Positions 1 to 10,705 are shown, numbered from the stretch's first letter. The stretch is DNA of 64,000 nt from Aricia agestis (GCF_905147365.1 NC_056422.1:498501-562500); one strand, 5' to 3'. Program-made: numbers and translations. The notes: generated by a model not told the origin, from the letters alone.

Positions 1-1130
1 TTATGTAAGTATAATAAATAATAATCAAAAGTATGATTTAAGTTTATAAATAGTAGACAGAAGCATCTTTATGAAAGCAGAAAAACGTATGCAAGGAGCT
101 GAGGTCTTCATACAAGTCGACTTCGCAGACCTTGGTTCTCCAACGAGGCCCGCTACAGCAGCTGATCTGGGGATCCTCCTCATCATCGTGGCGAGAAGCC
201 GGCAGTACAGGTTCACCATGTCGACTAGTCCTCAGTTTTAGGAATATAAAAATAAATATTTTTGACTAAGTATATTGGCTAGTTTTTTTTAAATACATTT
301 TTAAAGTTTTCGGACCTATGACGTCATCATCGCAGGCCGGCAGCATTGAATAGGTAGGTACATAAAAATTAAAAAAGAGCATTGTCAAGTATCAACAATG
401 TGTTAAAACTTAAATGAATGCAAGTTATCTTAATTTTGTGAAAACTGTTTCGAGAAGCATACTTACCAAAAGTTCAAAACGTAATGTTGGTCGAGTTTAT
501 TGCTAATTTAACGTATGGCTTCCAGTGATGACGTCATTGAAGGTCAAACTAAGGTTAAACATATTTGTTTAAAAATATAAGTAACTACTTAATGGATGTT
601 TTTTGAATTTATATACAGAATAACGATCACTGACCTTATTCTTTGAAATGTTTTTGTAATGGGCACAATTAAAAAAAAATGGACAATCGCCATTAGCACA
701 CATTCAACTAAGCCAAGCTCAACTTTATAACAACCAAGCTATAAACCGTATCTTAACAATAAGAAACAAAAATGATAAAAGATAGGACTGCTCATTATAC
801 GTAAAAGATATTTTGTGTGGACGAGTTATGACTTATGAGAGGCGTGGGCCGATTGTAGGCGAGTTTTTAATTTTTTATTTGAGTTTTTATATCAGTAAGT
901 AACCTTTACACTTCAAACTATTCATTAAATTAAAGTTAGCAATGCTTAAACGTCTTTGAGTGCTGCTATTACTAGCTATTAATAGCTCAGTTTAAGCTTA
1001 AGTTAGGTACTTACTAGTTACTACTTACTAGTAGTACTGTACTACATAAATTACATAATGCACACCAACAAAAACTATTTTTTACAACAATCATATTTCC
1101 AGAAGTTTCGAACCTTTTACTACCTAGAAA
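1..1130. other. Intergenic DNA upstream of THAP-A, partly duplicated at 24.0-25.7 kb
   Basis: No gene is supported here; the small open frames have no recognisable content. Bases about 690-890 and 900-1140 recur, interrupted, at 24010-24200 and 25165-25290 plus 25620-25720. The shared text includes a block reading GATAGGACTGCTCATTATAC and one reading GGCGTGGGCCGA. The duplicated part lies directly upstream of the THAP-A promoter. Confidence 0.6.
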
Positions 1131-1169
1131 AGTAATCTAATGGTACAGTATTGCAATATTCCCTACAGT

Positions 1170-1358
1170 AGTGTAACGAATGTACGTACTTGCGCAGAGC
1201 AACGGAGGGGTACCCGCGGGGAAGCGGGCGCGGCGAAGCGGGCCCGCGGGCCGCGCTTACCAACTCGCGGAGTTTGTATTCCTGCGCGCGCAGGGGTGAC
1301 GTTGGCGCGTCGTTGTCTACGAGTTTTGTGTTTTAAAAAGTCTTATCTTATATAAACA
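1170..1358 (+). promoter_or_regulatory. CpG-rich promoter / 5' leader of THAP-A
   Basis: A sharp island of CG-rich sequence (about 1190-1310) in otherwise AT-rich DNA lies directly upstream of the THAP-A start codon at 1359. A short open frame across it (1140-1355) is compositionally driven and is not considered a gene. The start context is AACAATGG. The role is inferred from position and composition only. Confidence 0.45.
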
Positions 1359-1447
1359 ATGGGATATAAGTGTTCAGTGTACGGATGTAAATCTGATGCG
1401 AAAAACAAAGGGGATTTAAATTTTCATAGATTTCCCCGCGACGAAAG
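1359..1447 (+). CDS. THAP-A exon 1: N-terminal half of a THAP zinc finger
   Basis: This exon encodes 29 codons plus two bases and starts at the ATG at 1359. It holds the first zinc ligands, Cys5 and Cys10 (C-x4-C), and ends in the conserved HRFP stretch. The donor AG|GTAAGT at 1447/1448 has phase 2 and joins the acceptor at 2571-2572 to make an Arg codon. The joined product is 233 residues. THAP domains are C2CH DNA-binding modules related to the P-element transposase DNA-binding domain. The same split, just before the FP-x-D/E-R region, occurs in the other three THAP loci of this window. That shared intron position argues for common descent. The specific family member is not recognised. Confidence 0.85.
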
Positions 1448-1513
1448 GTAAGTTTAGTTTTGTTTGTTGTCAGTGTATGCTGTATTAATAGCTATCTTAT
1501 ATATTATATAATT

Positions 1514-1800
1514 CTCGTGTCACAATGTTAGGCCGCGTACTCCTCCGAAACGGCTTTACTGATTTTAATCAAATTTTATATGCAATATGCATATTCAGTA
1601 GGTCTGAGAATCGGCTACTGGGTACTTATTATATTGGTGCATATTTGTTGAATAAATAATAGTAAATTATTACAACTCGAGACTGACAACGACCATTGTT
1701 TGTGCGACGGGATAGCGATGGACGTTGCCATGGTGACATACTTATTTAGTCAATTCAATAAAATTATTACGAAAATCGAAATAGGTACTTTATAAATTAT
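1514..1800 (+). repeat. Helitron-family B fragment (empty hAT target)
   Basis: Bases here match 41820-42345 in THAP-D intron 1, from ATTCTCGTGTCAC through CATGGTGACATACTTATTTA. The 3' hairpin and CTAG end seen in other family copies are missing. The site CTCGAGAC occurs once here (about 1677-1684), uninterrupted, whereas the 42-kb copy has a MITE inserted at it. Confidence 0.65.
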
Positions 1801-1925
1801 AAGGCAATAAGTAGGTACTTACTACGTTTGCCGCGACAGCTAGTAATTTATAAATATTGTCCTTTGATTAACTGTTTTATAAAGATATAAAAATTTATAA
1901 GAGGTCTACAAAAAACCCCGGCCAA

Positions 1926-2295
1926 GTGCAAAACGGACTCGCGCACAAAGGGTTCCAACCTCCAACTTCCGTAGAATCCATTATGTATACAGTAACAAAA
2001 ATAAGTGATAATACTTTAGGGTGTGTACGTGTTCCTTATAGAGAGTTCTTTGTGAAAGTAGCAGCGCTGAAAGACTAATTTTTTTTTTACTTTTGTATGG
2101 GGAAACTCGTGACGCTCGGTCTCTTGCCCATACAAAAGTGAAAAAAAATTTCGTCTTTCAGCGCTGCCACTTTCACAGTGAACTCTCTACAATGAACACG
2201 GACACAGCCTAAAGTATTACTTATTTTTGTTAAGTACATACTTAATGGATAGTACGGAAGTTGGAACCCTTTGTGCGCGAGTCCGTTTTGCATTT
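1926..2295. mobile_element. Palindromic (snap-back) MITE
   Basis: The outer ends are inverted copies carrying CAAAACGGACTCGCGCACAA on the left and its complement on the right. The inner arms are also inverted, with AGCAGCGCTGAAAGAC on the left and GTCTTTCAGCGCTGCCA on the right. The whole unit can fold into one long hairpin. A diverged copy of the inner part lies at 49060-49275. Confidence 0.6.
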
Positions 2296-2572
2296 TTACG
2301 TATTAATATTATCTATTAGCATTAACTTCTTAATCGCAACCAAGTAATTCAAGATAGAAATTAAAAATAATTAGGTACGGTACCCTATTAGTTGTTACAT
2401 ACTTAGTACCTACCTAGCTAGGTACACAAGGCCACACATCAAGTGTAATATTTTGAGCTTTGGACCGCTCTTACCGCGCACGTAATAAGAGCGAGTTTTG
2501 TAACACCTGATGTGTGGCCTACCGTACCTACCAATTGTGTGATTAATTATTATTGGATATTTTGCATTCCAG

Positions 2573-3185
2573 GCGCCAATCCTGGATAAATGCTTGCCAA
2601 AGACCTGATTTAAACGATAAGAGCATCGAACAATTATATAACAAGTTCGTATGTAGTTCGCACTTTGAACGATGGATGTATATGAACAAAAAATTGAAAG
2701 ACTCTGCTGTTCCCTTATTAAACTTACCGTCTGCTTCATTATATCCCATGAGCACACAAACCGAGGATCCAAAAATAGAGATTATAAAAGATTCAACTAC
2801 CAGAGGCGTTCAACAAGAGGTCGACGTTGCTACAGCAGGCGTATGTAACGCTGTAATTCCCAGTAGTACCGGCGCATCGCAAAAAAAATTAACAGACCAT
2901 ACTCCAAGGAAGAGAGAACTTGGAATACAAGTCACAAGTTGTACCAAGAAGTTGAAATTGATAGAAGATTCTAAGTCAGCGGACATGACTCGTGAACAGT
3001 TTTTTCAAGGATGTGACAAGTTCTCACCTAACGTAAGTAAAATAATTAAAGCACATACCAATTTAAAACCTTCTTCTAAAAGTAACAGATTTTCTAAAGA
3101 ATTTAAATTATTTCGCTTAAATCTTTATAATGCCAATCCAAATGCGTATAAGTTTTTGCCCAAAAACCTTATGTTCGCCCTCTAA
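2573..3185 (+). CDS. THAP-A exon 2: rest of THAP finger and C-terminal tail
   Basis: The exon begins after TTGCATTCCAG and completes the THAP finger: Trp34, then Cys57-x2-His60-Phe61, then the LKDSAVP block typical of the domain end. The middle is polar with a basic patch (about residues 130-155). The last 30 residues (EFKLFRLNLYNANPNAYKFL) resemble a short C-terminal block common in THAP and P-element-like proteins, where the pattern F-x-L-x-L-(Y/S)P-x-AY recurs; THAP-D has a fuller version. The stop codon follows directly after FAL, so that block looks cut short. Possible polyadenylation signals AATAAA lie at 3260 and 3495. The product is probably a nuclear DNA-binding protein; target and pathway are unknown. 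Confidence 0.82.
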
Positions 3186-4508
3186 ACGTACTTTGATGAC
3201 ATTGACCATACCTGTTGGCACGAAAATTAGGAGCATGTCAAGGGTTTTTTGGCTCGGGCAATAAAACACTGCGGCCTGCACCTTATGAAAGTTCGAAATA
3301 TTCACTTTTTGTTTACATACGCAGAGATAAAATAATACTGTGTACCCGAAATTGATGATATTCAAAGCTCATATGCAGCTAGTTACGCTGTTACAATAAT
3401 GCTGCGAGGTATACTTAATAGGTAATTGGAAACAAGTAATAGGGTATGCTTTACTAACAAGTAGTAAAATCGATGAACAATTGGAGGAATGAATAATAAA
3501 CAAATATTAAATATGGTAAGTAAAACAATTATTTGATTTGGGCTTTAATAGGGCTACTGTGATTTTGTAAAGTTTACCAATTCGAAAGGGATATAGAAAG
3601 AAACTCCATATTTTGATAATAAGTACTTAAATGGAAGAAAATTTATCATAATGTTATCTTTGATGTTCCTCATCAAATAAAGTGCCTGAGGAACAATTTG
3701 ATGAAATTAGACAAATAAAAAGGTTTTTAGTGTGCTCCCAAATTAACCGATTCCTTCATCACATTTTTTAAAACTTTCAGTAGTGGCGGCATACAATTTT
3801 CTCGTGACATGTTAGCCGTGTGACGTGTCATACGCCATAGCAGTATATAGATGACTCGGCTCTATCACCAAACATTTCAAAAACAAAAAGCAAGTGCTTA
3901 GCAACTCTGTAAGCAGCAGTGGAGACTTACACCAAAGTTGGTACTCTTAAAGAACGTTAAGGAAAAAAAGAGATACTCTTAAAGAAAGTTAAGGAAGAAG
4001 GTACTTGAATAAAAGACGAACTATTATCATGATTATGAAAAAGGTTTTTTGAGCAAATTTAGGTTTTATCAATGCCTTTTTAGATATTGAAAATATTAAA
4101 GGAAAGACAGCAAACTTCGAAGATCCACCCAAAAATGTGTCTAAAACAAGGTTTTTTGTAAAAAAGAAACTATCGAGCATTTTTCAGTACTTAATCGTGT
4201 TTTCGTCTTGAGCATTCAATCTTCATGAACTGAAGTTACTTGACAGGTGTAAAAAATCAGTTTTCTAATGGTTTTCTAGACCTTACAGATTTTGAGATCT
4301 AGGTTTAAGTATGTAGTCAAGTTAGGGTCAGCCGTCAGGTGCTATCTTAAGGTTTTAAGGAAGCAACTCGAACGAGATCTAAAGTCTCGGTGCGTCACTG
4401 CGAAAGGAAAATACGAATACTTCTGGTAATGCCAATTTGACAGATCGTGCAAATTAGCTTACGTTACGCAGCGAACGTGTTAACGAAACAATCCAACAGT
4501 GGAGTATA
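3186..4508. other. 3' flank of THAP-A, no gene seen
   Basis: AT-rich DNA with two AATAAA sites near the start, presumably the THAP-A 3' end. I see no supported coding region and no clear repeat boundary up to the inverted repeat at 4509. Confidence 0.5.
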
Positions 4509-5696
4509 CTCCACTCGGGCTAACTTCATTGACTCCCTGTCAAAAACTTGTCATATCCCATATAAACCGCGATTGACAATGAAGTGTCAGATATTGTTTA
4601 TCGTGGTTTTAAAGTAAAAGCACTAATGGCAGACGCTTTAAGGAAACATAAAATATTTGGATGTTATAAAATATATATTTATGAAAATAGAGGATTGATA
4701 ACTTCTTCCATGTCTTCAGTAACTCTTACAAAATAAAACTATTATAATTATTCCTATTATTAGGTATTTATTTGCCGTTTTTTTTAAGATTTCATTTACT
4801 TCATCATAGTAACTACATGTATATGAAATATTATCCACGTTGTCTTCAGATTCTATCCATTCTTCTTCCATGCTGAAACTATCTTTCCTCTTATTTTTAT
4901 TTTTCATATTTTTTTCCTAGTAAATTTATTTTCAGTCTTTAGTCTCCATGCTTCTCTTGCCTCTTCTTTCTTTTCTCAGCTCTCCTTTTACTGCTAAAAA
5001 ACTAAAGCAATCGATTTTTAGATCAGTACAAGGTCTAATATGTCCATTTTTAGGTACAGTAGTTCTAATTTGTTAGTTTGTTAATAGAATTATATTTTCA
5101 GAATATAGTGGTTATATTTGCAGTAGAATAAACTACAAAATAACTTCAGTATGTATTGCAAAACTAATAGATGAGATCCATGTCATCTATTAGGTTTTTT
5201 ACATTTTCAAGAACTAATAGTAGACATCCTTTATATTGTTAGGGAAAATGGAAAAAAATCATAAATAAACATTAATTAGTGTATACAACATGACCATTAA
5301 TCCAATGAAATCAATAGTAATTACAAAAAATCAAATAAATGTATTCAAAACATACGTGCAAAATTTCGCCTTCCTTAACCTGTTTGCTAAGAAACTGCCG
5401 AGCGCGTGTTGACGCGGTCACATTATTTACGAAAACTGATCCCATTTTAAAATTTTGTTCCCGAAGGCGTCCCAAATATATTTTTTCACATCAACAGATA
5501 GCTTGAGAAGCTTATAAAATTTATAGTGTTGAGAAAAAATTTGAGTAATTCTTATTTTTATGGTATTTTTCGTCGTAAGTGTCATCTATTAGTTCCGACT
5601 TTCCGAGTCTACTATTAGTGCTCTTACCTTATATGGAAAATGACAAGTTTTTGACAGGGAGTCAATGACCGCTAGCGAAAGTTAGCCCGAGTGGAG
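4509..5696. mobile_element. 1.2-kb element with inverted ends and TA target duplication
   Basis: The ends are inverted copies beginning CTCCACTCGGGCTAACTT. Further inside, both arms share CATTGACTCCCTGTCAAAAA and CTTGTCAT. TA flanks both ends (4507-4508 and 5697-5698), as in Tc1/mariner-type insertions. The right arm has an extra segment of about ten bases relative to the left. No transposase frame is visible, so it is non-autonomous. Confidence 0.6.
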
Positions 5697-5981
5697 TATA
5701 GAACCCTTTTATGTACCGACATCGAACGGATAGAAGGCAAATAGTATATAAACACGGTCACATTAACTTGACTCATCGCTGGAATGCAAAGCCCCTCCCG
5801 CTTCCCCCCGCATTCCTTTCGCCCAGCAAACGTCAGTACGATCAACATCTCTGTTACCGATACACGCGTCATTATTTTCGTTAATTTTCTGTTGCAGTTT
5901 TTGGACATTTTGTTAAGTTTTCATTATTGTTTTGTTAAGTTTGGATTATTGTTATTGGTGGACTTATTACTAGTTTTGAAC

Positions 5982-6307
5982 ATGGGGAAAGCTATACATA
6001 GTGAAGGGAGAAATCTCGTGTTGAAAGTACTGCAGTATTTTGAGCATGAAAAGAAATGTGGGCGCTTATTGTGCACACCTGTGGATCAGGTTGAGAAACG
6101 AACCTGTGCAGCAACTGGAATATCCAGAAGTACTCTTACTCGGATAAAAAGAGAGGCTAAAAATGCATGTGTACAACCGCCGCGTTTTTCGCCCGGCGCT
6201 AGTCCAAGCACAAGCACGACTCCAAGTAGTAGTACGGCTCCAGATACTACCCCCCGTTTAAGAATATCTGGCAGTCTAATGAGGGAAATAAAGGTATCCA
6301 CTCTGGG
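5982..6307 (+). pseudogene. Transposase-like helix-turn-helix protein, 5' part, split by a MITE
   Basis: From the ATG at 5982 the frame encodes about 109 residues before the MITE. It starts MGKAIHSEGRNLV and has a region ending RTCAATGISRSTLTRIKREA that reads like a helix-turn-helix. A Pro/Ser/Thr-rich linker follows. This layout matches the N-terminal part of arthropod IS630/Tc1-like transposase relatives as I know them, but no catalytic DDE region is visible. The frame is broken by a hAT-type MITE inserted at codons for STLG. After the insertion and target duplication the same frame resumes (6583-6657). An upstream in-frame extension to 5784 is hydrophobic and is not taken as real. The assignment is by motif pattern only. 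Confidence 0.5.
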
Positions 6308-6582
6308 TAGGGTTGCCATCCGTCCGGATTTCCCCGGATTTGTCCTAGTTTAAAGGGCGTCCGGCCGGGTTTTTGAAAAGTGTCCGGTTGAAATCCAGAG
6401 AATTTTGATGAGAGAAATTTAACTTTTAAGTCATGCAGCATTGTTGGAAAAGCAAAAATTGGCAAGACGTTATCGTAAATACTGTTTAAGAGGTGTCCGG
6501 GGAAATAACCACATTTCAGCCAAATGTCCGGGAATTTTGTCGTGCCTGACCGGCGAAGGGAATTTGGGTGATGGCAACCCTA
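6308..6582. mobile_element. hAT-type MITE with 8-bp target duplication ACTCTGGG
   Basis: The ends are perfect 13-base inverted repeats, TAGGGTTGCCATC and GATGGCAACCCTA. ACTCTGGG directly flanks both sides (6300-6307 and 6583-6590). The interior repeats the word TCCGG, as in the related copy at 27819-28200. It disrupts the transposase-like pseudogene. Confidence 0.85.
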
Positions 6583-6657
6583 ACTCTGGGTAGAAAGCGT
6601 AAACAATCAGCGAAAAAAATTGTCATAGATGAATTTGATATTTGCGCAATCCGTAAT
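6583..6657 (+). pseudogene. Transposase-like protein, continuation after the MITE
   Basis: Once the duplicated target is discounted, the frame continues with a basic stretch (GRKRKQSAKK) and an acidic or aromatic segment (DEFDICAIRNK), then TAG. The segment is consistent with the linker that precedes the catalytic domain in this transposase family. A GTAGGT at the end could be a splice donor, but no downstream exon is seen. Confidence 0.45.
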
Positions 6658-6759
6658 AAGTAGGTAACTAATATCAACAACATGTTTTACACGGTAGAAA
6701 AGAAATAGGAATAGGTATATATTATTGACGAATATGCTCTTACCTCTGGCTCTCAGTTC

Positions 6760-7045
6760 TCACAGTCTCGTATTCGGCAAGTCTCGTGTAGTTTTGCCGG
6801 GAATGTGGTCTGTGAAGCGGGCTTTACGCACCAAAATAGGTTCCGCCGTTCCAAGTGTCACTTCCAACGGAGCTAATTCACACCCGAGTCCGACATACCG
6901 TTGCCGGTTGCAGTCAGTGTTCACTGGCGCGCTGTACGCGACGGTCGTATGCGAAACTGCAAAAAGTGTCATTTTAAGTGATAGGGGCTGTATTTTTATC
7001 ACTGAACGTTTAAAGGGTCAATTCGTAACACATGTTGATTTTACC
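6760..7045 (+). promoter_or_regulatory. Likely 5' untranslated exon and promoter of THAP-B
   Basis: A non-repetitive, moderately GC-rich block precedes THAP-B and ends at TTTTACC|GTAAGT (7045/7046). The next acceptor, TTTTATTTTCAG at 7208-7209, lies 28 bases before the THAP-B start codon. This arrangement suggests a non-coding first exon. A 117-codon frame across the block shows no recognisable protein features. Confidence 0.4.
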
Positions 7046-7237
7046 GTAAGTATAGACAATTATAATTTTAGTTTTTAATAATTTTAAGTCATTAGTCATT
7101 ATTGTTTATTTCTTAAACCTAGGAAGCCCCAAACTCAATTCTACGCAAGGTCAGAACGTATGTACGGTTAGCAAGCAAATTTTTAAAACAAACTTCGTTT
7201 TATTTTCAGATACTAATTAATGTAATCAAAGGGCAAA

Positions 7238-7311
7238 ATGCCATCTTGTGTTTTAAGATATTGTAAGAATTATACTAAAACAAAAAGATCTTCACGGATT
7301 ACTTTTCACAG
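7238..7311 (+). CDS. THAP-B exon 1: N-terminal half of a THAP zinc finger
   Basis: The ATG at 7238 opens 24 codons plus two bases. Ligands Cys4 and Cys9 sit in MPSCVLRYC, and the exon ends in the TFHR split codon before FP. Donor AG|GTAACT lies at 7311/7312. THAP-D on the minus strand begins with nearly the same residues (MPSCVLKHC), so the two are close paralogues. An upstream acceptor at 7208-7209 suggests that the leader is spliced. Confidence 0.82.
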
Positions 7312-7439
7312 GTAACTATCATAGTTGAATAATTTTTACCCGACTACCAGCAAATCAAAAAGTAAGGGTATAGAGAAATTATTTTATAAATAATATATTT
7401 TCCTTAGTCTATGGTAAGGGCTATGTTTTCCACAGGCTA

Positions 7440-8092
7440 TCTATATTATAATATTATAAAGCGGAAGAGTTTGTTAGTTTGTTTGTTTGTTTGAACGCGC
7501 TAATCTCAGGAACTACCGGTCCGATTTGAAAAATTCTTTCAGTGTTAGATAGTCCATTTACCAAGGAAGGCTATAGGCTATACTTTATCACGCTAGGACT
7601 ATAAACAGGAGCGAAGAAATAGAGGAAAATGTTGAAAAAACGGGGAAAATTATTTGAAAATGCTTATTTGAACGCGCTAATCTGAGGAACTACTGGTCCG
7701 ATTTAAAAAAATCGGACCAGTTATCGAGGAAGGCTATAGGCTATATTTAATCACGCTAAGACTTACAGAAGCGAAGAAATAGAGGAAAATGTGGAAAAAG
7801 CGCCCCTGCTTTTTCCACATTTTCCTCGTTCGTTCCTCGTTCGTCTCGTTCGTGAGATAAGCCCTTTCAAAATTATTTGAAAGGGCTTATCTCACCAACT
7901 ACTAGAGCATTTTTTCTGTTATTTAGATGAGATAAGAAGTAGACCACCTGTCTTTTTTTGTGGATTTTCAATTGTGTTAGTAACGCTAAAACTCGAAAAC
8001 GGCTGAACGGATTGACCTAATTTTAGTCTTAAAATATTCGTAGAAGTCTAGGGAAGGTTTTAAAGTGACATGAAGTTCACCGGGGCAGCTAG
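7440..8092 (+). mobile_element. Non-autonomous Helitron in THAP-B intron 1
   Basis: The element ends GGGGCAGCTAG just before T (8092), the CTAG|T signature of Helitron 3' ends. Internally a unit of about 200 bases is present twice (7490-7620 and 7672-7795), sharing GAACGCGCTAATCT and GAAGAAATAGAGGAAAATGT. Several inverted segments, including CTTTCAAAATTATTTGAAAG, lie near 7860-7890. A related text in inverse order is found at 38615-38960. Confidence 0.55.
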
Positions 8093-8240
8093 TATTATAA
8101 TAATAATCTTTCATGTTTTTGGGGATTTTCATATTAAATGTATGTATGTATGTGTGTATGTTTTTATTGGGGTTTTAATTTTATTAACTATGCAATGATG
8201 CTGTTTGATGGATGTATTATAATTATTTCGTGTGCTATAG

Positions 8241-8424
8241 GTTTCCTCAAGATAAACTACGGGAGCAAAAATGGGTTGAATTTGTCAGACTAGAGCGATC
8301 TGAAATGAATTGGATACCCAACGCTTACAGTCAAATTTGCTCAGATCATTTTGCGAAGGAAATGTTTTATACAACAAAAAAAGGTTTTCGAAAATTAAAT
8401 AAAAATGCCCTACCATGTGGAAAG
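8241..8424 (+). CDS. THAP-B exon 2: rest of the THAP finger
   Basis: The exon follows GTGCTATAG and completes the finger: FPQDK, Trp36, then Cys58-x2-His61-Phe62 and the terminal NKNALP block. Exons 1 and 2 together make exactly 86 codons, ending at AAAG|GTAACA in phase 0. If the donor is skipped the frame stops two codons later, giving a protein that is little more than a THAP domain. Downstream exons are not certain: phase-0 acceptors at 10629-10630 and 11138-11139 could serve THAP-B or THAP-C. The next gene's promoter starts only about 100 bases on, so either THAP-B is a short protein or it shares exons with THAP-C. Confidence 0.78.
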
Positions 8425-8519
8425 GTAACATAAATTCCCGTCGGTCTTTGCATGGACGTACAGAAAAAGAAGTCTTTGTGTAAATGAATTTATTCATTTA
8501 GAAATAAACACTAGTTAAT

Positions 8520-8831
8520 TGTAACGAAGGCGCTCTGTTTAAATTATGTTTACACATTCGTGTTCGTTATTCGCCTCGTGATACGCCTCGCGATTCGTGC
8601 GAATGTGTAAATGCGGTATTACAGACTGTAAGATAACGGATACGTCTAGGAGTAATCGTGCGGGGCGTGCGGGGTGAGAGAGGGGCGGTAGCGAGCCCAA
8701 GGCCCAACCCAAGCTGCCATACACTCGCTTGGGACACGACAGCCCGGGTTGACGCTTTAATTTGATTGTTTTAAGTGTTTTGCGACAGTATTTCGTTTGA
8801 GTTGTATGTAGATTGTAGGTACTTATTTACA
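8520..8831 (+). promoter_or_regulatory. Promoter region of THAP-C
   Basis: A GC-richer block (about 8640-8750) precedes the THAP-C start codon and separates it from THAP-B exon 2 by only about 400 bases. It contains a near-palindrome, ACACATTCGTG and GCGAATGTGTAAA, near 8552-8610. The role is inferred from position and composition. Confidence 0.4.
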
Positions 8832-8926
8832 ATGGTTCGTACTACATGTGTTATGAGAGACTGCATGTCATCATCTCGTATTAATAAGAATTTGAAATTT
8901 CATCAGTTTCCACACACTGAAGAAAG
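8832..8926 (+). CDS. THAP-C exon 1: N-terminal half of a THAP zinc finger
   Basis: The ATG at 8832 opens 31 codons plus two bases, with Cys6 and Cys11 (C-x4-C) and the FHQFP stretch. Donor AG|GTAAGT lies at 8926/8927, phase 2, the same position as in THAP-A, B and D. The following exon makes it most similar to THAP-A, which shares the pattern W-I-(E/N)-A-C-x-R-P-D-L. Confidence 0.82.
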
Positions 8927-9149
8927 GTAAGTACTTACATTATTATTTCGTTACGTTGCTAGATTCTTTCTGCGTAATAAGAATAAGTAAAATGACGCAA
9001 ATATGGGTATCGTTTCCATGGTTTTCGGGGATGGGGATTACGATTTACGAATATGGAGTAGTGGTCACTGCACGACTTGATTCATCTATAAACAAATTAT
9101 TAGTAGTATTTTAAAATCATATTTTTTTTATTTAACATTTATTGCACAT

Positions 9150-9300
9150 AAGACACTATTGACACAAAAATTGACATAGAAAGACGACACAAAGGAACTG
9201 CTTATTTCAAAAGAAATTTCTTACAGCAGCCCTACGGAGAGAAATGTGATACAAGACATCAGATAAGCCGACATGATATCACAAATGTATAGCGAAGCGA
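9150..9300. repeat. Interspersed repeat, probably a LINE 3' end
   Basis: It contains GACGACACAAAGGA and GCAGCCCTACGGAGAGA. Both recur in inverse orientation at 63140-63345. The text resembles 3' regions of lepidopteran non-LTR elements. It lies in THAP-C intron 1. Confidence 0.45.
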
Positions 9301-9365
9301 GTTCCACAATCTGACTGCATGGACGGTGAAGGAGTAGGAGAAAAAGTCATATTAATTCATTTCAG

Positions 9366-9561
9366 ATGTAAGATTTGGATTGAAGCATGTGGGAGACCCG
9401 ATTTAGTTGGAAGAACTCCCGATAGCCTGAAGAACACACACATTTGCAGTTTGCATTTTCAACCATATATTTACGGCAACAAGTCACTGAAGAAAACAGC
9501 GCTCCCAGCACTACTTTTGCCTAACAAAGACACACGTTCAATTCATACACAAACCACTGAG
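9366..9561 (+). CDS. THAP-C exon 2: rest of the THAP finger
   Basis: The exon follows TTCATTTCAG and completes the finger: Trp36, Cys59-x2-His62-Phe63, then LKKTALPALLLP. It ends with a short linker (IHTQTTE) at GAG|GTAATAAG. Exons 1 and 2 total exactly 97 codons, so the next intron is phase 0. THAP-A has a matching TQTEDP linker at the same place, supporting common ancestry. Two phase-0 acceptors lie downstream (10629-10630 and 11138-11139). Confidence 0.82.
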
Positions 9562-10630
9562 GTAATAAGTGCTACGTACTAGAGCCGCTATTGCAAACAA
9601 AAGCACTTGAGGCATGAGTGGGGTGGGAGGCGGGGCGGTGATTGCTATATATCAGTTCCGCAGAAGTGACACAGTTTTGTGCCTACACTCAAATGAATGC
9701 AGAATCTATCCGTGACGAACTTTTTAGTCCGTGGACTTAGACTTAGACTTAGTAGTCTGTCGTCTGCGCTGCGCCTAAGTGGATAAAATAAAAATTAAAA
9801 ATTACTCTTTTACATAATTTATAATTATGTATGGATCCATAGTCCACTATACCTTACCTATACTACTATACCTTATTTAAATTACTTACTCAGATATTTT
9901 CAAATACAATAATAAAATTATTATAATGTACGCATGTATAATGTACGTAATACCAAAATACAAACTCGTCTACGTGAGTACTTCATTCATCGTCGTCTTA
10001 TCATAGATCTGTACTCTGCCTACATTCCACTCTGAATCTACTACTCTATGACAATGCAAAATGGCGCGCGTTTTCGCCTAGTACAGTTCGATAGAGCTTT
10101 ATTTGAACGTGGGTGACATTGACGGGAGCACTGCTGGTAAAGGAGAACTGTCAAACACATGTAAAAAAGTCGGGATGGGAGTCGGGACAAAGCATTGCGT
10201 TGCAAGTCTACGTAGTACTTACCTATATCATATTATATGTCAGCAGTCAGTGACACAAACAGACCCCAAAATATGTATGTATTTTGAATGATGTAGTTAT
10301 GGATTGTACTCAAAAACGTCCGTCCGATTGTACTCAAAATGAAGGCATCAAAAAAATCAAGAGTGATAAAAAAAGTGTATTAGATCATCTAATACACTTT
10401 TTATTTAGATGATAGTTCTCAGACTAATCGCAAATTTGTTGTTAAACAATAGGGAATTTTCATTCACCTTGCAACCCTTTACTCACACACACATAAGCTG
10501 CCGCCATTATGGTGCTTCAAGTGTTTCTTAACGAAATTCCGTCCGTTCTTTTTTTGTACGTCCATGGTGTGTCCATTATTTGTGAGTTTATTTACTTATA
10601 TATAAGCTGTTGAATATTTTTGTTTTTCAG
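9562..10630 (+). other. THAP-C intron 2 with MITE fragment and perfect palindrome
   Basis: Mostly AT-rich. Bases about 10083-10162 match the left half of the MITE at 57685-57825, including TGAACGTGGG and GGAGAACTGTCAAA. A perfect palindrome with 16-base arms and a 1-base loop lies at 10370-10402. A frame of 37 codons from an ATG near 10301 overlaps the palindrome; I do not call it an exon. Confidence 0.5.
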
Positions 10631-10705
10631 GCACTACGACCGGTAACTTTAAAAATCGACAATACAAATGAAACATCTGCGGTTGATGCTGAACTAGCTA
10701 GAGAA
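10631..10705 (+). CDS. THAP-C exon 3 (linker), tentative
   Basis: The exon follows TTTTTCAG in phase 0 and encodes 25 polar residues. It would end at GAGAA|GTAATT, a weak donor, and join the BESS exon in frame. If the donor is not used, the frame runs to a stop at 10816, and AATAAA at 11034 could end that transcript, giving an alternative 3' end without BESS. Both outcomes are compatible with the sequence. It could also belong to THAP-B transcripts. Confidence 0.45.

Larger units (their letters stand above)
1448..2572 (+). other. THAP-A intron 1, filled with repeats
   Basis: The intron runs from GTAAGT to TTGCATTCCAG. It contains a Helitron-like copy at about 1514-1800, a long palindromic repeat at about 1926-2295, and a short inverted repeat at about 2429-2523 whose ends read AGGCCACACATCA. 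None of these look exonic. Confidence 0.7.

Noticed and set aside
1140..1355. 71-codon frame across the THAP-A promoter island
   Set aside because: Arg/Ala-rich content reflects CpG composition, and it overlaps the leader of a better-supported gene.
5784..5981. Upstream extension of the transposase-like frame as a signal or membrane protein
   Set aside because: Hydrophobic Phe/Leu run from T-rich leader DNA; the domain starts at the Met at 5982.
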